From: Amoebidium appalachense
Lineage: Eukaryota; Ichthyosporea
Direction of reading: 5' to 3'
NCBI GenBank assembly: GCA_963693365.1
Contig: CAVNZM010000005.1
Span: 9,176,001-9,240,000, forward strand
Length of the DNA stretch: 64,000 nt
Made by a program: the position numbers and the translations under genes. Under the pieces are notes generated by a model. That model had not been told where the DNA came from and made no database searches. It saw only the letters and a program-made list of their open reading frames with translations. Positions 31,853 to 64,000 of this stretch are shown here, piece after piece. Numbering within the stretch: position 1 is the stretch's first letter; the number at the start of each line of letters is the position of its first letter.

Positions 31853-32011
31853 AGATCACAAGTGTGATGTTAGTTTACCCCAGCTTGTCAACAGTTAAAA
31901 AGATCCGAGTTTTGCGGATTTTATGTTTTAGATGTGGTGTGTAAGTGATACTCCTCCCCCCCCCCTCCCCCCCCCCCCTTCCTCCTCCTTCCCCCCCCCC
32001 CCCCCCTCCCC

Positions 32012-32065
<54 letters not shown>

Positions 32066-32335
32066 AAAAACCTCCCCATCCCACCACAACCACTCCTTTC
32101 CCCCCCCCCCCGCCCTCCCCCCCTCTTCCCACCACACACACCCCACCACCGCCCAGCCCCCTCCCACTCCGCCCCTCCCCCCCCCCTCCCCCCCCAATAC
32201 ACACCCCCCCCACGTCCCGTTTAGGGCTGATCAAAAGACGGATGGGCAACTTGATCTGCAATCAGTTTCGTAAAGATAGTCACCATAAAAACGTAATCAC
32301 GTGACAAGTGCTCATTCCTATTGGTCCCAGGATGC

Positions 32336-32529
32336 TTGACCGGTACCTGAAGCAGCAGCAGCTGGACCAGCCGTCATTGGGCGGCAGCGAATCAGAAACC
32401 TCCGTTGCCTTTCCATCGTCCAATCAAATGAGGCCACGGAGCAACACGGTTGCGTCCACCATCAGCCTAAGACAGCCGGGGGGTGGGGATAGTCCTCGCA
32501 GAAATTCCTCTTCCTCCACATGTATATAG
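32336..32529 (+). CDS. Hypothetical C-terminal exon (Ser-rich tail)
   Basis: Follows an acceptor-like TTGGTCCCAG at 32326-32330 and reads MLDRYLKQQQLDQPSLGG, SESETSVAFPSSNQ, MRPRSNTVASTISL, ending SSSSTCI with a TAG stop. RPRSNTVAS and SPRRNSSSS resemble basophilic kinase sites and a disordered tail. No partner exon assigned; it could belong to an isoform of the upstream channel gene or to the 31607 ORF's gene. Confidence 0.35.
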
Positions 32530-33129
32530 ATAGATAGCAAGTAAATAGTTTGGTGTGTTGTATTGAATCGTTTTGTGCAACTGTTTGTTTTGTGTCTCCC
32601 CCCCCCCCCCCCCCCCTCCCCAAACAGGAAAAAACTTAAAAAATCCAAAATCTGTTGGAAAGCTCCATGATTGAGAAGAGGTGCTAGTGTCTACAATATT
32701 TCTACATGCTGTAAGAGCCAGGGAAGGCATGGGAAACCGGGTGTACCCGGTGTAGTATGTATCGCCATTGATGTCCCCAACTCGAGCATAACTAACTAAT
32801 GATGTGTCGAACGGAAAACTGCCCTGAAACTCTGCTGTTAATAATAGTATCACACACTAGATAGACTCCGGGAATGTACAGTCCTGCGGATTTTAAAGTG
32901 TATCTTGGAGTCTATATAATGGTATGGATTGTTTTAGCTTCTCCACACAGTGACGATGCCGTAAACGTTTGAGATCTACAACGAATGTATGTGTATGTAT
33001 GTACCCCGGGCAGAGGAGACCGACTTAGTGAAGATAATCAGTATGCTTGTGGTGAAACCAAAACTCTTCTAGAGCCCTTCGCATGTGACCTGGCACACTC
33101 GTACTCCGAACTTGATCTTGCCTGCCGTA

Positions 33130-33169
<40 letters not shown>

Positions 33170-33232
33170 GCGGGCGCGCGCGCGCACACACACACACACA
33201 CCGCACACACACACACACACATCACACGCACC

Positions 33233-33328
<96 letters not shown>
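33130..33328. repeat. (CA)n microsatellite cluster
   Basis: CA repeat in three blocks separated by GCGGGCGCGCGC and CACGCACCACACGC interruptions. Confidence 0.95.
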
Positions 33329-33329
<1 letters not shown>

Positions 33330-33478
33330 ACCTAGTTGTTGCTTACCGTGTACATATTTCACTGGCTGCATGTAATTGGCTGCGCTAGAAAACGCACCTG
33401 CCAGTAGGCCGTTAGGTGAGGCTTGGCCCTACAGTAGACATGTCCGTAGCAATAAATGGTACAAAATCCCCCCCCCCC

Positions 33479-33509
<31 letters not shown>

Positions 33510-33610
33510 ACACAGACACACACATACACAGACACACAAACACACACACTACACACAGGCGTGGATGACGTGCACACAAGAAAACAGCATCTCAGATAAT
33601 TGGGGAGGGA

Positions 33611-33653
<43 letters not shown>

Positions 33654-33689
33654 GGGGAACCCAACTAATTGATTTTATTTCTAGTCTTA

Positions 33690-33842
33690 CGGTGCTTCAT
33701 AGAGTCAGAAAAACCCTGAAAAATATTTATCACCCGACATCTATGTACTTGATCATGATATACGGCTGAGGGGATATTCCGAGCAAAAACCCCATACTTG
33801 AGACTGGTATCTATTTGCCTCGAGTAAACTGCGTAAACCCCC
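33690..33842 (+). repeat. Dispersed repeat family 2, copy 1
   Basis: About 150 bp shared with 44053-44205: GGTGCTTCATAGAGT, CACCCGACATCTATGTAC, TTGATCATGATATACGGCTG, AGGGGATATTCCGAGCAAAA, and GCCTCGAGTAAACTGCG followed by TAAACCCC. Copy 1 is preceded by an A-run (33613-33652). Confidence 0.85.
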
Positions 33843-34320
33843 TGGATGATCCTTGCCAATTCGGGTTCATAAACATAGGTAGGTTATCCCGTTAGGCTTG
33901 TTCCATCGTGCCTAAAAACCCTTCAAGTACACACAACACCTAAACATGGAAGCGGCCATGTACACGTACACGTACACACACACACACGCATGCGCGCGCG
34001 CACACGCACGCGTTCTGCCATTCTAGCGGCATACTCGATTCTCAAATAGTAGTTAGTTTATATTACTGTACCCACCCACCATGTTACACACCAACCCTGG
34101 TAATCGTGACTTAGACCTTCGACTAAATCCCTAATTTGTGCATGTTTAGAGCACGTAAACGCTGACCCCCTCCCCCCGCCTCCCCCGCTACCTCTCCTTC
34201 TGCTCCGGATCCGGAACCCCTCTCTCCCTCCACCCCCTCCCCCCACTCGAGAGAAAAAAAACAAAAAAAAAAACAAAAAAATCAAACAATTCATTTCGTT
34301 GTTTACCGTGTTGACCCCCC

Positions 34321-34377
<57 letters not shown>

Positions 34378-34732
34378 CCCCCCCCCCCCCTCCCCCCCCC
34401 CCCTTCCCTGCCTCTCCCCCCTTAAAGCACGAAGTTGAATGTGTTAACAGCAGAGCCGCCCGGAGTTTGTAAGGTAAATGAGATCTCAACCACCGCCATC
34501 CCCCCCCCCCTCCTCCTCCCCCCAGCCTCCCTCCTCCTCCCCTCTCTCCCCCTCCCCACCACCAACACACACACCACACACACACATATATATATAAGTG
34601 AATCCTGACTAATATTAGTCATTTCGTGACGAGGGCTCCATCTACGCATGGGCGCATGCCCATGGCACATGGACAGGCCCGGTGTGTCGGACTAAATTAT
34701 CATAATTATTTATGTCTGTGCCCAGCCACAGG

Positions 34733-34880
34733 CACAGGCACAGGCACAGGCACGAGCACGGGCACGGGCACGGGCACAGGTGCACAAGCACAGGCACATG
34801 CGCCCCGTGCCCGGGCACGGGCACAGGTGCACAAGCACAGGCACATGCGCACAACTGCACTAAACTTCTTTCTGCACTAA
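34733..34880. repeat. GGCACA/GGGCAC minisatellite
   Basis: Runs of CAGGCA and CGGGCA hexamers. A larger unit (GGGCACAGGTGCACAAGCAC plus CAGGCACATGCGC) is duplicated at about 34773 and 34818, and CTGCACTAAACTTCTT is duplicated at about 34855 and 34873. Confidence 0.85.
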
Positions 34881-35553
34881 ACTTCTTTGAGTTCTCCTTC
34901 AAGCTGACACGCACATGTACAGGCACGTTTGTGAATCCGAGCCTCGCCTGGGGCCCTGGCCCCTGGGCAGGTCGCAAACTTCGCGCGGCCGAGGCTCACT
35001 TTCCGTTTTTCATTCGAGTGGACAACCCTTCACGTGACGATTGGCGGATATCCAGAGTCTACAAGTTATCTTTTCAATGTTTTATAGCCACGAATCGGAT
35101 GATAGTCTGGTAAGCGACTGCCGCCGACTGGTCAATGTTAAAATAAATAGTGTTTTAAATCAGCGCAGATATGGTGTTATATCATGCACTGTGATAACTA
35201 GAGCCTTGGCGATTATGATTGGTCAACAAGCTTTGGCGGCTCTTGGGTTCCCAAGTCTTTATTCTCCAGAATCCGGTTCTTGCAAATTCACTCTTGTGGG
35301 CTCTTCATCGTATAAGATGGGGTTTTAGATGTACATTCACACGCCGGCAAAAATATATTTACGGGTTTATGTGTTCGCGCCAAAAAAAATCCCAATGCTC
35401 ACGCATGGCATAGGCATTCAAAATGGCCGCGGGCCGTTCGAAAAAGGCACACAGACGTCTCCCTAAATAGTGAGTGCCCTTTGTTAATGTTTCCATGTTT
35501 CACAGTGAGTAGAGATTTTAAGTTATAGGTATAGGAGTAAGATGTATTTTAGG

Positions 35554-36069
35554 CTATGCTGCGGAGAACGATGCATGTTGTGGCGTCTGGAAGTGGTGAT
35601 AGAGTTGGCGTTTTTCTGTAGTGGTTGATAAGACTTGAACATCAACATCGTTGAGTAGGGAGGAAACACGGGAGGGAGAAGAAAGAAGCTGACCTTCAAT
35701 GAGAAGTTGGATTGCTGGCATTAAAACTCTTTGTGTGTCTAAAGTTTTAGGAATATTGTTTCGTAATTTACGTTTCGTTCCCCTTTTTCGTGCTGGTGTA
35801 AATGGCTCTGAGAGACTATATGGTGGTTGTGCACCACTCCTGTCCCACCTATGTGGAGTGGAAGCTAGCTCAGACAGCAACCCAACCTCTACTGTCACGA
35901 AGAAAGGAAGAATGATAGTTTGTAGTAGTAGCCACCACAGCGGTCTGAAGGGGTTTAAATAGTATAAGCCTTGAACCTTTTGTAGGTTGCAAGTGCACGT
36001 TCTGAAGCAAACACTTACTCTTGCTTGTTTTTCCTTGGGGATGCAGGCCGGTAACCCGTCGACTTCCAA
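35554..36069 (-). CDS. Hypothetical 171-aa ORF upstream of ETF-beta
   Basis: A non-repetitive frame ending 9 bp from the ETF-beta ATG on the opposite strand. It contains a hydrophobic segment LWWLLLQTIILPFFVTVEVG and a Leu/Ser/Gln-rich C-terminal half, with no recognised domain. It overlaps what should be the ETF-beta promoter and leader, and an opposite-strand frame at 35699-35962 is also open, so it may be chance. Confidence 0.25.
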   Translation of the reverse strand: MEVDGLPACIPKEKQARVSVCFRTCTCNLQKVQGLYYLNPFRPLWWLLLQTIILPFFVTVEVGLLSELASTPHRWDRSGAQPPYSLSEPFTPARKRGTKRKLRNNIPKTLDTQRVLMPAIQLLIEGQLLSSPSRVSSLLNDVDVQVLSTTTEKRQLYHHFQTPQHASFSAA

Positions 36070-36077
36070 CCTTCACC

Positions 36078-42428
<6,351 letters not shown>

Positions 42429-42728
42429 GCATCCGCCAGCACACACACACAGTTCCTGATCGAACACACCCTACGTGCCCGTATTCACACACAATCTCAC
42501 ACCTACCCCTATGTTGCGTTAATATTCGTTCATTTTCAGCTGAATGACATGTATAAATCGAGTGGATGTATCAGTGTTGGCTGTTGGCAGTATGCGGCTG
42601 GGCCTATACGTACGTGCACACGTATATACGTATATGTACGTGCGCACGGACGGATACCCGTGTATGTGAGTGCATTAAAACGGCTGCAACACATGGTTGT
42701 GTTGAGGTGTGGCTTGGCTGGTCTCCCC

Positions 42729-42773
<45 letters not shown>

Positions 42774-42939
42774 CCTCGTCCCTGCTCGGGGGCGCGCACG
42801 CGGGCCAGAGGGGCCCCTTCAGCTGGCACCAAGCACATGCGTATACACACACACACATACACACTGCTCTTAATTCTCACAGGTTGACTGTATCATGTGT
42901 GTATTCCTATATTGTTGCTGTCCCGATTTGGGAAGACCT

Positions 42940-42981
<42 letters not shown>

Positions 42982-44000
42982 CCTCTGCTCTCCCAATCTC
43001 TCTCCCTCCCTCCCTCCCTCCCCCCTCTCTCTCTGTCTCTCTTTCTCCCCCCCCCCCCCCCCCCCCTCTAGATCTTGCTCACCCCGCCCCCTCCCCCCTC
43101 CCTCCCCCCTCCCTCTCTCACTCTCGCAGTGCGCGCTCTCTCTCCCCTTTTTCGAATTCTCTTTCGAAAAGAAATTTCGGTTCGTATCATCACTAGAACA
43201 CACTGCCGTCGGACTCCCGCTTGGGCAGCTCAGCTGAGCTCAAAACATCTCCATGGTAACACAGCACGTGTATGCATCCATACAGTTGTTTGCACGTGTT
43301 TGCGCACATGTACATTTTGTGCAGTGTGTGCAAACGTGTGTGTGGCGGCGCCAGTGTGTGTGGTGCGCACCTCGTATATATGATGAACCTGGGCCTACCA
43401 GGTCTTGCGCAAAAAAAGAGGGCACATGCGGCATGCATGCATGGCTAATAGTTTATAACTTTGTGGGTGATATCGATGTTCATGCGCACATTTATACAGT
43501 CACTTTCATTTGTAGCACGGTAAGTGTCCGACTCAACGTCGGGGCGTACATTTGTGCGTGTGCGTAAGTGTGTGGGTAGGGAGGCCGAAGAGGTAGGGAG
43601 GGAGGGGAAGAAGGGGGGGCGGGGGGGCTCGACACGATAGGAACAACCGCCCACGTAATACTATACGTATGATGCAGTAAGACCAACATTAGCATGCATA
43701 TGGCTGGCTATATAGCTCAGAATTTCGAAATTGTTGGCCATGGAGTTGTGGTACTTCTGCAAAAGTTTCTGTCTTCGAACGGAGTGTGTGTGCGTGCGCG
43801 TGTCTGTGTGTGCGCGCTGCGCGAGTGCTTTGTCAAGTCGGAGTCTTTAAAATAATTCATTCTTTCATTCCTTCTTTTTCTTTTTCTTTTTTTTTCTTTC
43901 TTCCTTTCTTCCTTTCTTTCCTTTTTTCTTTCTTTCCTTTTTCTTCCTTTTCCTTTTTTTCTTTTTCTTCTCTCTCTCTTTTTTTTCTTTTCTTTTTTTT

Positions 44001-44035
<35 letters not shown>

Positions 44036-44224
44036 ACCTTTTTAATCTCTATGGTGCTTCGTAGAGTAAGAACATTCTGATATATATCAGCACCCGACAT
44101 CTATGTACCTGATCATGATATACCGCTGAGGGGATATTCCGAGCAAAAACCCCCCATACCTGAGACCATGGTCTCTCTTTGCCTCGAGTAAACAGCGTAA
44201 ACCCCGTGTGTGTGTGTGTGTGTG

Positions 44225-44275
<51 letters not shown>

Positions 44276-44966
44276 TGCTTACGGAAAACATAAGATTTGC
44301 AATAATACATAAAATTTTTTACTATCACGACGGTTTTGATAATATGTGGACAACGTCTATCATATCACCGGTGCATGCACATAACAAATACACACATCTG
44401 ACAGCGTGAGCGTTTTAGATACTAACCGGTAAGCAATGTGTGAACAGTGCAACACTGTCCTCGAGATAACCGGAACAAAATGAATTCCCTGCTATTGGAT
44501 ATTTCAAAGTCCACCGGTCGGTTTGGCACGCTACTGTATATAGGCCACACCACTATCTATAGATATATATATATAAACAAGCCAATTACTACCTATAAAC
44601 AGACAGCTGCTACAAATGGCAACACCACGCTCAAACATTTGCCGGGGGTCCATAGAAAGATAGCCAAACTAAATCAAGTTCAAAAAACAAGCAATTGAAA
44701 AACAAACAGAAAAATAAACACCATGAAACGTGCTGAACTCGAATTTCATCCAAATCAGACTTGCAGTGCCAACACAAATTGCGTATGCTCGTGTGACCAA
44801 CAACAAGAACGCCTAAGCCACTGACATTATAACGAAAGCATGCTGGGTTCCCCTGATAATGTAAAGGGTTTTTTAGAACTTAGAGAAAGCAGTGCTTGTT
44901 TGCAGTATATTTCAGGATCCAATCCATTTATATGGTTATTGTTACCGATCACCGTGAGAACATGAT

Positions 44967-45005
<39 letters not shown>

Positions 45006-45196
45006 TTCTCCCCCCCCTCCCCTCCCCCTCCTCCTAACACATGCAACACACACACACACCCGCACCATTAGTGATATTCCCGTCGTCAAAAAAAGGAAAA
45101 AAGGGGGGGCTCCCACATGTACGCTCCCATCCCCACCGGTGCACATGCACCACACATCCCGCCAGTGGCACCGATCGCGCCGATCCGCTAAGCCGA
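42429..45196. other. Convergent intergenic region between ETF-beta and the kinase gene
   Basis: Contains a C-run (42728-42771), CT-rich DNA (42942-43130), T-rich/TTTC-rich DNA (43858-44005), a G-run (44226-44273), the family-2 repeat and a C-run at 44969-45005. The unique stretch 44280-44960 shows no recognisable gene. Both genes end here, so it should hold their poly(A) sites. Confidence 0.5.
44053..44205 (+). repeat. Dispersed repeat family 2, copy 2
   Basis: Same ~150-bp element as 33690-33842, same orientation, with CACCCGACATCTATGTAC, TGATCATGATATACCGCTG, AGGGGATATTCCGAGCAAAA and GCCTCGAGTAAACAGCG. Preceded by a T-rich/TG run and followed by TG then a G-run. Confidence 0.85.
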
Positions 45197-58854
<13,658 letters not shown>

Positions 58855-59892
58855 ATGGCACCGCCTCAAAACTTCCAGCTGAACCAAACCATGGTATGTA
58901 TTGGTCCTCTTGATTATGTGGTGGTGGTGGTGGTGGTGGTGGTTGTGGTGGTGGTGGTGGTGGTGTGTGCTGTGGGCGGGAGAGTGTGTGCGCGTACGTG
59001 TGGGTGGGGTGTGTGTGCGTGTGTAGGTGGGCGAGGGTGTGTATATGGTTGGGAGAGTGTGTGCGTGTGTAGGTGGAAGAAGCTGTTTTTTTTTTTTTAA
59101 AAAAAAAAGAGAAAATACAAATTCTTGAAGTGAATCGTGCTGGGTCACGGCACCTCTGTGCAAACAAACAGAGCGTTCATGCCTTGTTATTGTGAAAATC
59201 CCATCCCCCCTTCTCATGTGCATTTCTTAAGGCCTTTTTGACTTAAGAATGTGCTTTATTTTGGGGTTCACTTTGTTCCTGCATCTTGCAAAATTCTTCG
59301 ACGATGGTCCCTTTTGTGAACTTCTGACCTTCTGTCCTACCAATTTGTTTTGTATCCTCCTCCTCCCCCCCCCCCCTGCCTCCCCCCGCCCTCCCCCCCC
59401 CCCCCCCCCCACCCCCCAAATAAAAGCCTCATCTTCCCTACCGTGGTCACTTTCGCTCGTTTTTGTTCTTTCTTCCTTCTTCCCTCCTATTTCTGCTTGA
59501 CCCCATCCCTCTCTGATTCCGGTCCTTCCAAGTCCCCCTACGTCTGCTTGTGTCTTCGGGTCAATAACCCATTCCAACCCTCTTTGTTATCCTTTCATTC
59601 TCAGCGTGCGTGTCCATGCTTCACGCTTTCCAATTGGCGTTTCTTTGTCCCTCAATTCCCTATGGCGACCCCCCCCACCACCACCTCCCCCCCCCCACAC
59701 ACACACACACACTCACACACTCACAGACACGTCCGCACACAAGTACACACACACACACAGACACACAGACACCCCTCTCTCTCTCTCTCTCCCTCTCTCT
59801 CTCTCTCTCCCCCCCCTCTCTTCCTCCCTCCCTTCCTCCCTCCCGCCCCTCTCTTTCTTCCCCCCCCCCCCCCTTCTCCACCTGTCATATTC

Positions 59893-59924
<32 letters not shown>

Positions 59925-60089
59925 CCGCCGCCACGGCCCACTCACACACCTAAAGTTGCTACTTAAAACCCTTTCCTTTTCGTTAGCACCCATACCCGTT
60001 CAGTTCCGCACCACACCATCACACACGTATTTTCACACCCATCCTTAATTCCCCTGAGGCTCACACACTTACATGCGCAAAATGGGCCT

Positions 60090-60151
<62 letters not shown>

Positions 60152-60667
60152 CCCCGGCTCCCCCACTCCCACACACACACACGGACCACACACACACTTT
60201 TTTCTCCCAGATGCGGATCAAGGATCCAGCCAAGTCCATACCCTTCTACACAGAGCATTTCGGCATGACACTCATTGCGGAAAACCACTACCCAGACGCC
60301 AAGTTTTCCTTGTACTTCCTCATCACCCTCCCTGAGGGTCAGGTGGCGCCTCCTATTGGCACTGAAGAGGCTAAGAAGTATATGCACTCGGGCAAATATG
60401 GGTGAGTTTTGCTGACGTTGGGTAAAAAATGATGTTAGTGTACACGATCTCAAGATCTGCCTTTTTTTTTTTGTCTTTATTGGTGCCTTTGGCCTATGAA
60501 TGTTTGTGGGTGGGTGGGTGGGTCAGTGGGTGGGTGGGTGGGTGAGTTGTGTGTGTGTGTGCCCGTCTGTGCCTGTGTGTATCTGTGTTTGTGTGTGTGG
60601 TGGAGGAAAGGTGTGCACGTGTGTGCGTGCGCGTGTGTGCATGTGCATGCGGGCACGCGCGTGTGTG

Positions 60668-60707
<40 letters not shown>

Positions 60708-61858
60708 TACAGGTGCACACCCTAATATAGCCTATTTCTTTGCGCTGCAGGGTGACCCTCGAGCTGACACACAACCACGGCACTGAGTCTGATCCAGACT
60801 TCAAGTACCACAACGGTTAGTCGAATCTCTGTACTTGTTTTCTTTCTTTCTTCCCTTTTTTCCTACTTCTTCTTCTTTTTCCCCCTTTTCTTCTTGGTGT
60901 GTGTGTGTGTGTGTTTTGGGGGGGGGGGGGGGGGGGGGGGGTGGAGGGCTCTCGTGTAGTCGTGCTACCCCCCCCCCACATACACACACACACACAAACA
61001 CCCCCCTCACCCACCCACCCATTCACCCACCCCCTCCCCCTCCCGCCCCCCCTCCCCCCCACGCACACACAAACCTACCCACACACACGCACACAAATAC
61101 CTCCCCCTTCCACCCCCTCCCCCCCCCCCCCCCCCCTCTCCCCCCCCTCCCCCCCCTCCCCCCCCACACACCCACACAGGCAACAGTGACCCGCGTGGGT
61201 TTGGTCACATTGGGTTTCTAGTTGACGACCTGCATGGGTTCTGTTCTGATCTGGAGGCCAAGGGGGTTGCCTTCAAGAAGCGACCCAACGAGGGAAACAT
61301 GCACAATCTGGCTTTCGCTTTTGACCCCGACGGGTAAGATTTCTGCCCCCCCCCCCCCCTCCCCCCCCCCCCCCCCCCCCCCCCCCTCACCGCCACCGCC
61401 GCACCCACCACCCCCATCAACACTTTTCGAATAGGGTTTCGCATGCGGGGTGAATGGGTCGAAACTTGGATATTGTGGATGACTTGCCCGTCCCCCCTCC
61501 CCCTCCCCCCCCCCCCCCCCTCCCCCCGGCGCCTGCCCGTCCGTCCGCCCCCGGCTCTGCTGATGGTTCATACTCTTTGCATATGCTTTGGCAAAGTCTA
61601 CATTGTGTTGTCGTAATGAACCAGTAATTCGTACTCCATGACACATTTTTATCCCCCTCTCCCCCCCCCCAAAAAAAAAAAAAAAAGAAGAAGAAGAAAA
61701 GAAAGAAAGAAAGAAAGAAAGAAAGAAAAGAAAAGAAAATAGAGACCTATCGAATCATACCCAACCATGTAACATTTATAACAAGTACTCCGATAAACCA
61801 ACTGTTGAACCCCCTCCCACCCCCCCACCCCCCTCCTCCTCCTCCTCCCCCCTTTCCT

Positions 61859-61890
<32 letters not shown>

Positions 61891-62576
61891 TGCAGCTATT
61901 GGGTGGAGATCATCCAGAAGAGCTCCAATGCCGTGATCAAGGGCAGACCCACCTTCCAGCAGACCATGCTGCGCATCAAAGACCCCACCCCCAGCCTGAA
62001 ATTTTACACTGAAGTGTGCGGCATGACCCTTATTGATGAGGTAATTTACTTCGACACCCCCCCCCCCTCCCCCCCCCCCTTCCCCTTCCCTCCCCTCTCT
62101 CTCCCCCCCCCCCCCCCCCCCCGCCTCCCCCTTCTTCTTTGTCTTGTCTCCTCCCTCACCACACCTCGTGCGCGCTCACGCAATTTGGGTCTGTGGAACT
62201 AAGTGTGTCAATGTGTGTGTGTGTGTGCATAAAAGCACGTGTGTGTGCGCGTGCGCGCGCGCGTGTGTGTGTGTGTGTGTGGTGTGTGTATGTGTGCCAT
62301 CGAACTGGGTGGGTTGCTCTGCTCCCTTGGGTTTCTCTGTTCCCGCCTGTTCATTTCTTCTAACACAACCATCTCCCCCCCCCCCCCCCCTCCCCCCCCC
62401 CCCCCCCCCCTCTTCCCCAGCCCCTCCTCTCTCCCGTTCCCACTCCACACACACTCTCCCACACATCCCTCCCCCCGCCCCCCCTGCCCCATGCACACAC
62501 ATGCAATTTCTCCCCCCCTCCCCCCCCCCCCCCCCCACACACTCACACACACACACACCTATCCTCCTCCCCCCCC

Positions 62577-62621
<45 letters not shown>

Positions 62622-63126
62622 ACTCACGCACTTACCCCCTCCCTCAAACCCCCCCCCTTTTTTTTTTCCCTCCCTCCTTCCCCTCCCCTTCCCATCACAC
62701 ACGTATAAGCGCACACGCACAGACACACACACACACGCACACACACACACACACACACGTACACACACACCCACACACACACCCCCATCCACCCCCCCTC
62801 ACACACACATACACACACGTACACACACACACACACGTACACACACACTTACCCCCTCCCCCCCTCCCCTCCCCCCCCCCCTCGCCGCACACACACACAC
62901 ACGAACACACACGAACACACACGTACACAGCTGCCCTTCCCCCAGTGGCAGTTCACCATCTACTTCCTAGCCCACCTGACTGAGGAGCAAAAGAAGTCAC
63001 TTCCTGCACCGGGCACCGAAGAGGCTCACGACTATGTTTGGAGCTTCCCCGGTACGACCCTGGAGCTGACGCATAACCACGGCACTGAAAAGGGCCCTGA
63101 GTTTAAGGTTGGGCTCTCGGGTTTTT

Positions 63127-63158
<32 letters not shown>

Positions 63159-63511
63159 GTGGGTGGGTGGGGGGGGGGGGGGGGGGGGGGGGGGGGGATG
63201 GGGGTCGTTGTTTTTCCGGTCAATATCCGAACTGGTAACAGTCTGAACACTGACCAATGAGGTAGACTTTTAAAACCCTATCTAATATTAATCTGCGTGC
63301 TCCAAGCGTTTATAGACACCATCTCGTTATTCCAAAGCAGTTCGGAAAGCCACTGACCTTCTACCCTTTAACCCATCTACCCCCTCCCTCCCCCCCTCCC
63401 CCCCACCCACCCATCCACCCAAACCCCACTCCCCTCGCCCTTTCCCTACCCCTAATCTACTCCCCCCCTCCCCCTTCTCATCTTCTTCCAACACACACAC
63501 TCGTACACACG

Positions 63512-63554
<43 letters not shown>

Positions 63555-63736
63555 ACACACACAGAACCAACACCACCACCACCACCACCACACATGTTCC
63601 TTGTCGTACCCCCACCCTTCTTGCCCCCCCCCCCCCCCCCCCCCCCCCTGCATACACACACACGCACACACACAACCCACAGTACGACAATGGGAATGTT
63701 GAGCCCCACCGTGGTTTTGGACACATTGCATTCATG
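58855..63736 (+). CDS. GLO1: Glyoxalase I (lactoylglutathione lyase), two-domain, 3' end beyond window
   Basis: Seven exons in phase encode the first 275 residues: 58855-58893, 60211-60401, 60751-60815, 61180-61333, 61896-62040, 62931-63107 and 63683-63736. The enzyme isomerises the methylglyoxal-glutathione hemithioacetal to S-lactoylglutathione. Two vicinal-oxygen-chelate domains lie in tandem. The first has metal ligands Gln11 (NQTMMRIKDP), Glu81 ([12 protein letters not shown]), His108 (PRGFGHIGF) and Glu154 (GYWVEII). The second has Gln172 ([10 protein letters not shown]), Glu243 ([12 protein letters not shown]) and His271 (HRGFGHIAF), with its fourth ligand expected past the window. The layout resembles the fused yeast and plant enzymes rather than the one-domain animal form. 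The start lies in an AACCATGG context. No targeting peptide, so probably cytosolic. Confidence 0.95.
61428..61656 (+). repeat. Dispersed repeat family 1, copy in glyoxalase intron 4
   Basis: GGTCGAAACTTGGATATTGT, GGATGACTTGCCC, a C-tract, then CCGGCTCTGCTGATGGTTC, CATACTCTTTGCATATG and AATTCGTACTCCATGACAC, ending in a C-tract, A-run and GAAA repeats. Sense relative to the host gene. Confidence 0.85.
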
Positions 63737-63781
63737 GTAACACCCCCCCCCCCCCCCACCCGTCCCGCACACACACATACG

Positions 63782-63785
<4 letters not shown>

Positions 63786-63864
<79 letters not shown>
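63786..63864. repeat. (CA)n microsatellite after glyoxalase exon 7
   Basis: About 39 CA units followed by (CCA)n, in intron 7. The rest of the window to 64000 shows no further exon. Confidence 0.95.
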
Positions 63865-64000
63865 TACCACCACCACCACCACCTTCTCATGTGTCTCTTG
63901 ACTGCACGATTATTTTGAGGTTTTTTCTTTGTAATTTCTAGCGCTTGCTTTGAAACTTTTAAATTCATAGCCTTCCCCTCCTCCCCCCCCCTCCCCCCTC

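Larger units (their letters stand above)
32530..35553. other. Intergenic region, mixed
   Basis: Besides the repeats listed separately it holds a C-run at 33468-33494, a CT-rich block at 34319-34375 with C-runs to 34403, and unique stretches at 32640-33120, 33850-34140 and 34880-35550. Frames in the unique stretches (for example 32630-32853 minus and 35041-35328 plus) show no recognisable domain. Confidence 0.45.

Overview
This is nuclear DNA from a unicellular eukaryote (an alga or other protist). The genes have spliceosomal introns with GT-AG borders, Kozak-like starts and TATA boxes, and there are no bacterial operon features. I cannot place it in a lineage. A Ca2+-dependent-type kinase with EF-hands argues against animals and fungi, and an insert of mitochondrial DNA carries rps13, a gene retained in many protist mitochondria. 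Most non-coding sequence is extreme simple repeat: (CA)n/(TG)n runs, C or G homopolymers up to about 55 bases, and (AG)n/(CT)n. Nearly all long open frames that read as His-Thr, Cys-Val, poly-Pro or poly-Gly are these repeats, not genes.

Layout: ~1.5-2.24 kb, an AT-rich mitochondrial-type insert with an intact rps13 and the first codons of atp6. 3.8-9.0 kb, two head-to-head, intronless, near-identical UNC93-like MFS transporters sharing a 2.4 kb intergenic region. 9.4-12.7 kb, a degenerate minisatellite and G-rich DNA. 12.7-13.7 kb, an intronless NTAN1-like N-terminal asparagine amidohydrolase (-). 14.9-19.5 kb, a five-exon METTL21-type methyltransferase (-). 19.5-23 kb, simple repeats and one unassigned exon-like ORF. 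23-30.3 kb, a voltage-gated-type K+ channel (+). 30.4-36 kb, interspersed repeats and two small unrecognised ORFs. 36.1-42.4 kb, nine-exon electron transfer flavoprotein beta subunit (+). 45.2-56.4 kb, an eleven-exon kinase with EF-hands and a C-terminal PH domain (-). 58.9-63.7 kb, the first seven exons of a two-domain glyoxalase I (+), running off the window.

The genes are unrelated housekeeping and signalling functions and do not form a pathway. Splice phases were checked by hand: summed exon lengths are multiples of three for the methyltransferase (427 aa), ETF-beta (252 aa) and kinase (685 aa).

The most unusual signal is in the introns. In three genes the region at a 5' splice site has been tandemly re-copied into the intron behind it: a 51-bp array starting at the donor in the channel gene, three decayed echoes of an exon end in the kinase gene (one forming a potential 27-nt in-frame mini-exon), and a very recent copy of an exon tail plus donor in the methyltransferase gene. 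A dispersed ~150-bp repeat family lies in the sense orientation in every host intron where I found it, and many splice sites are fused directly to (GT)n, (CA)n or C-tracts.
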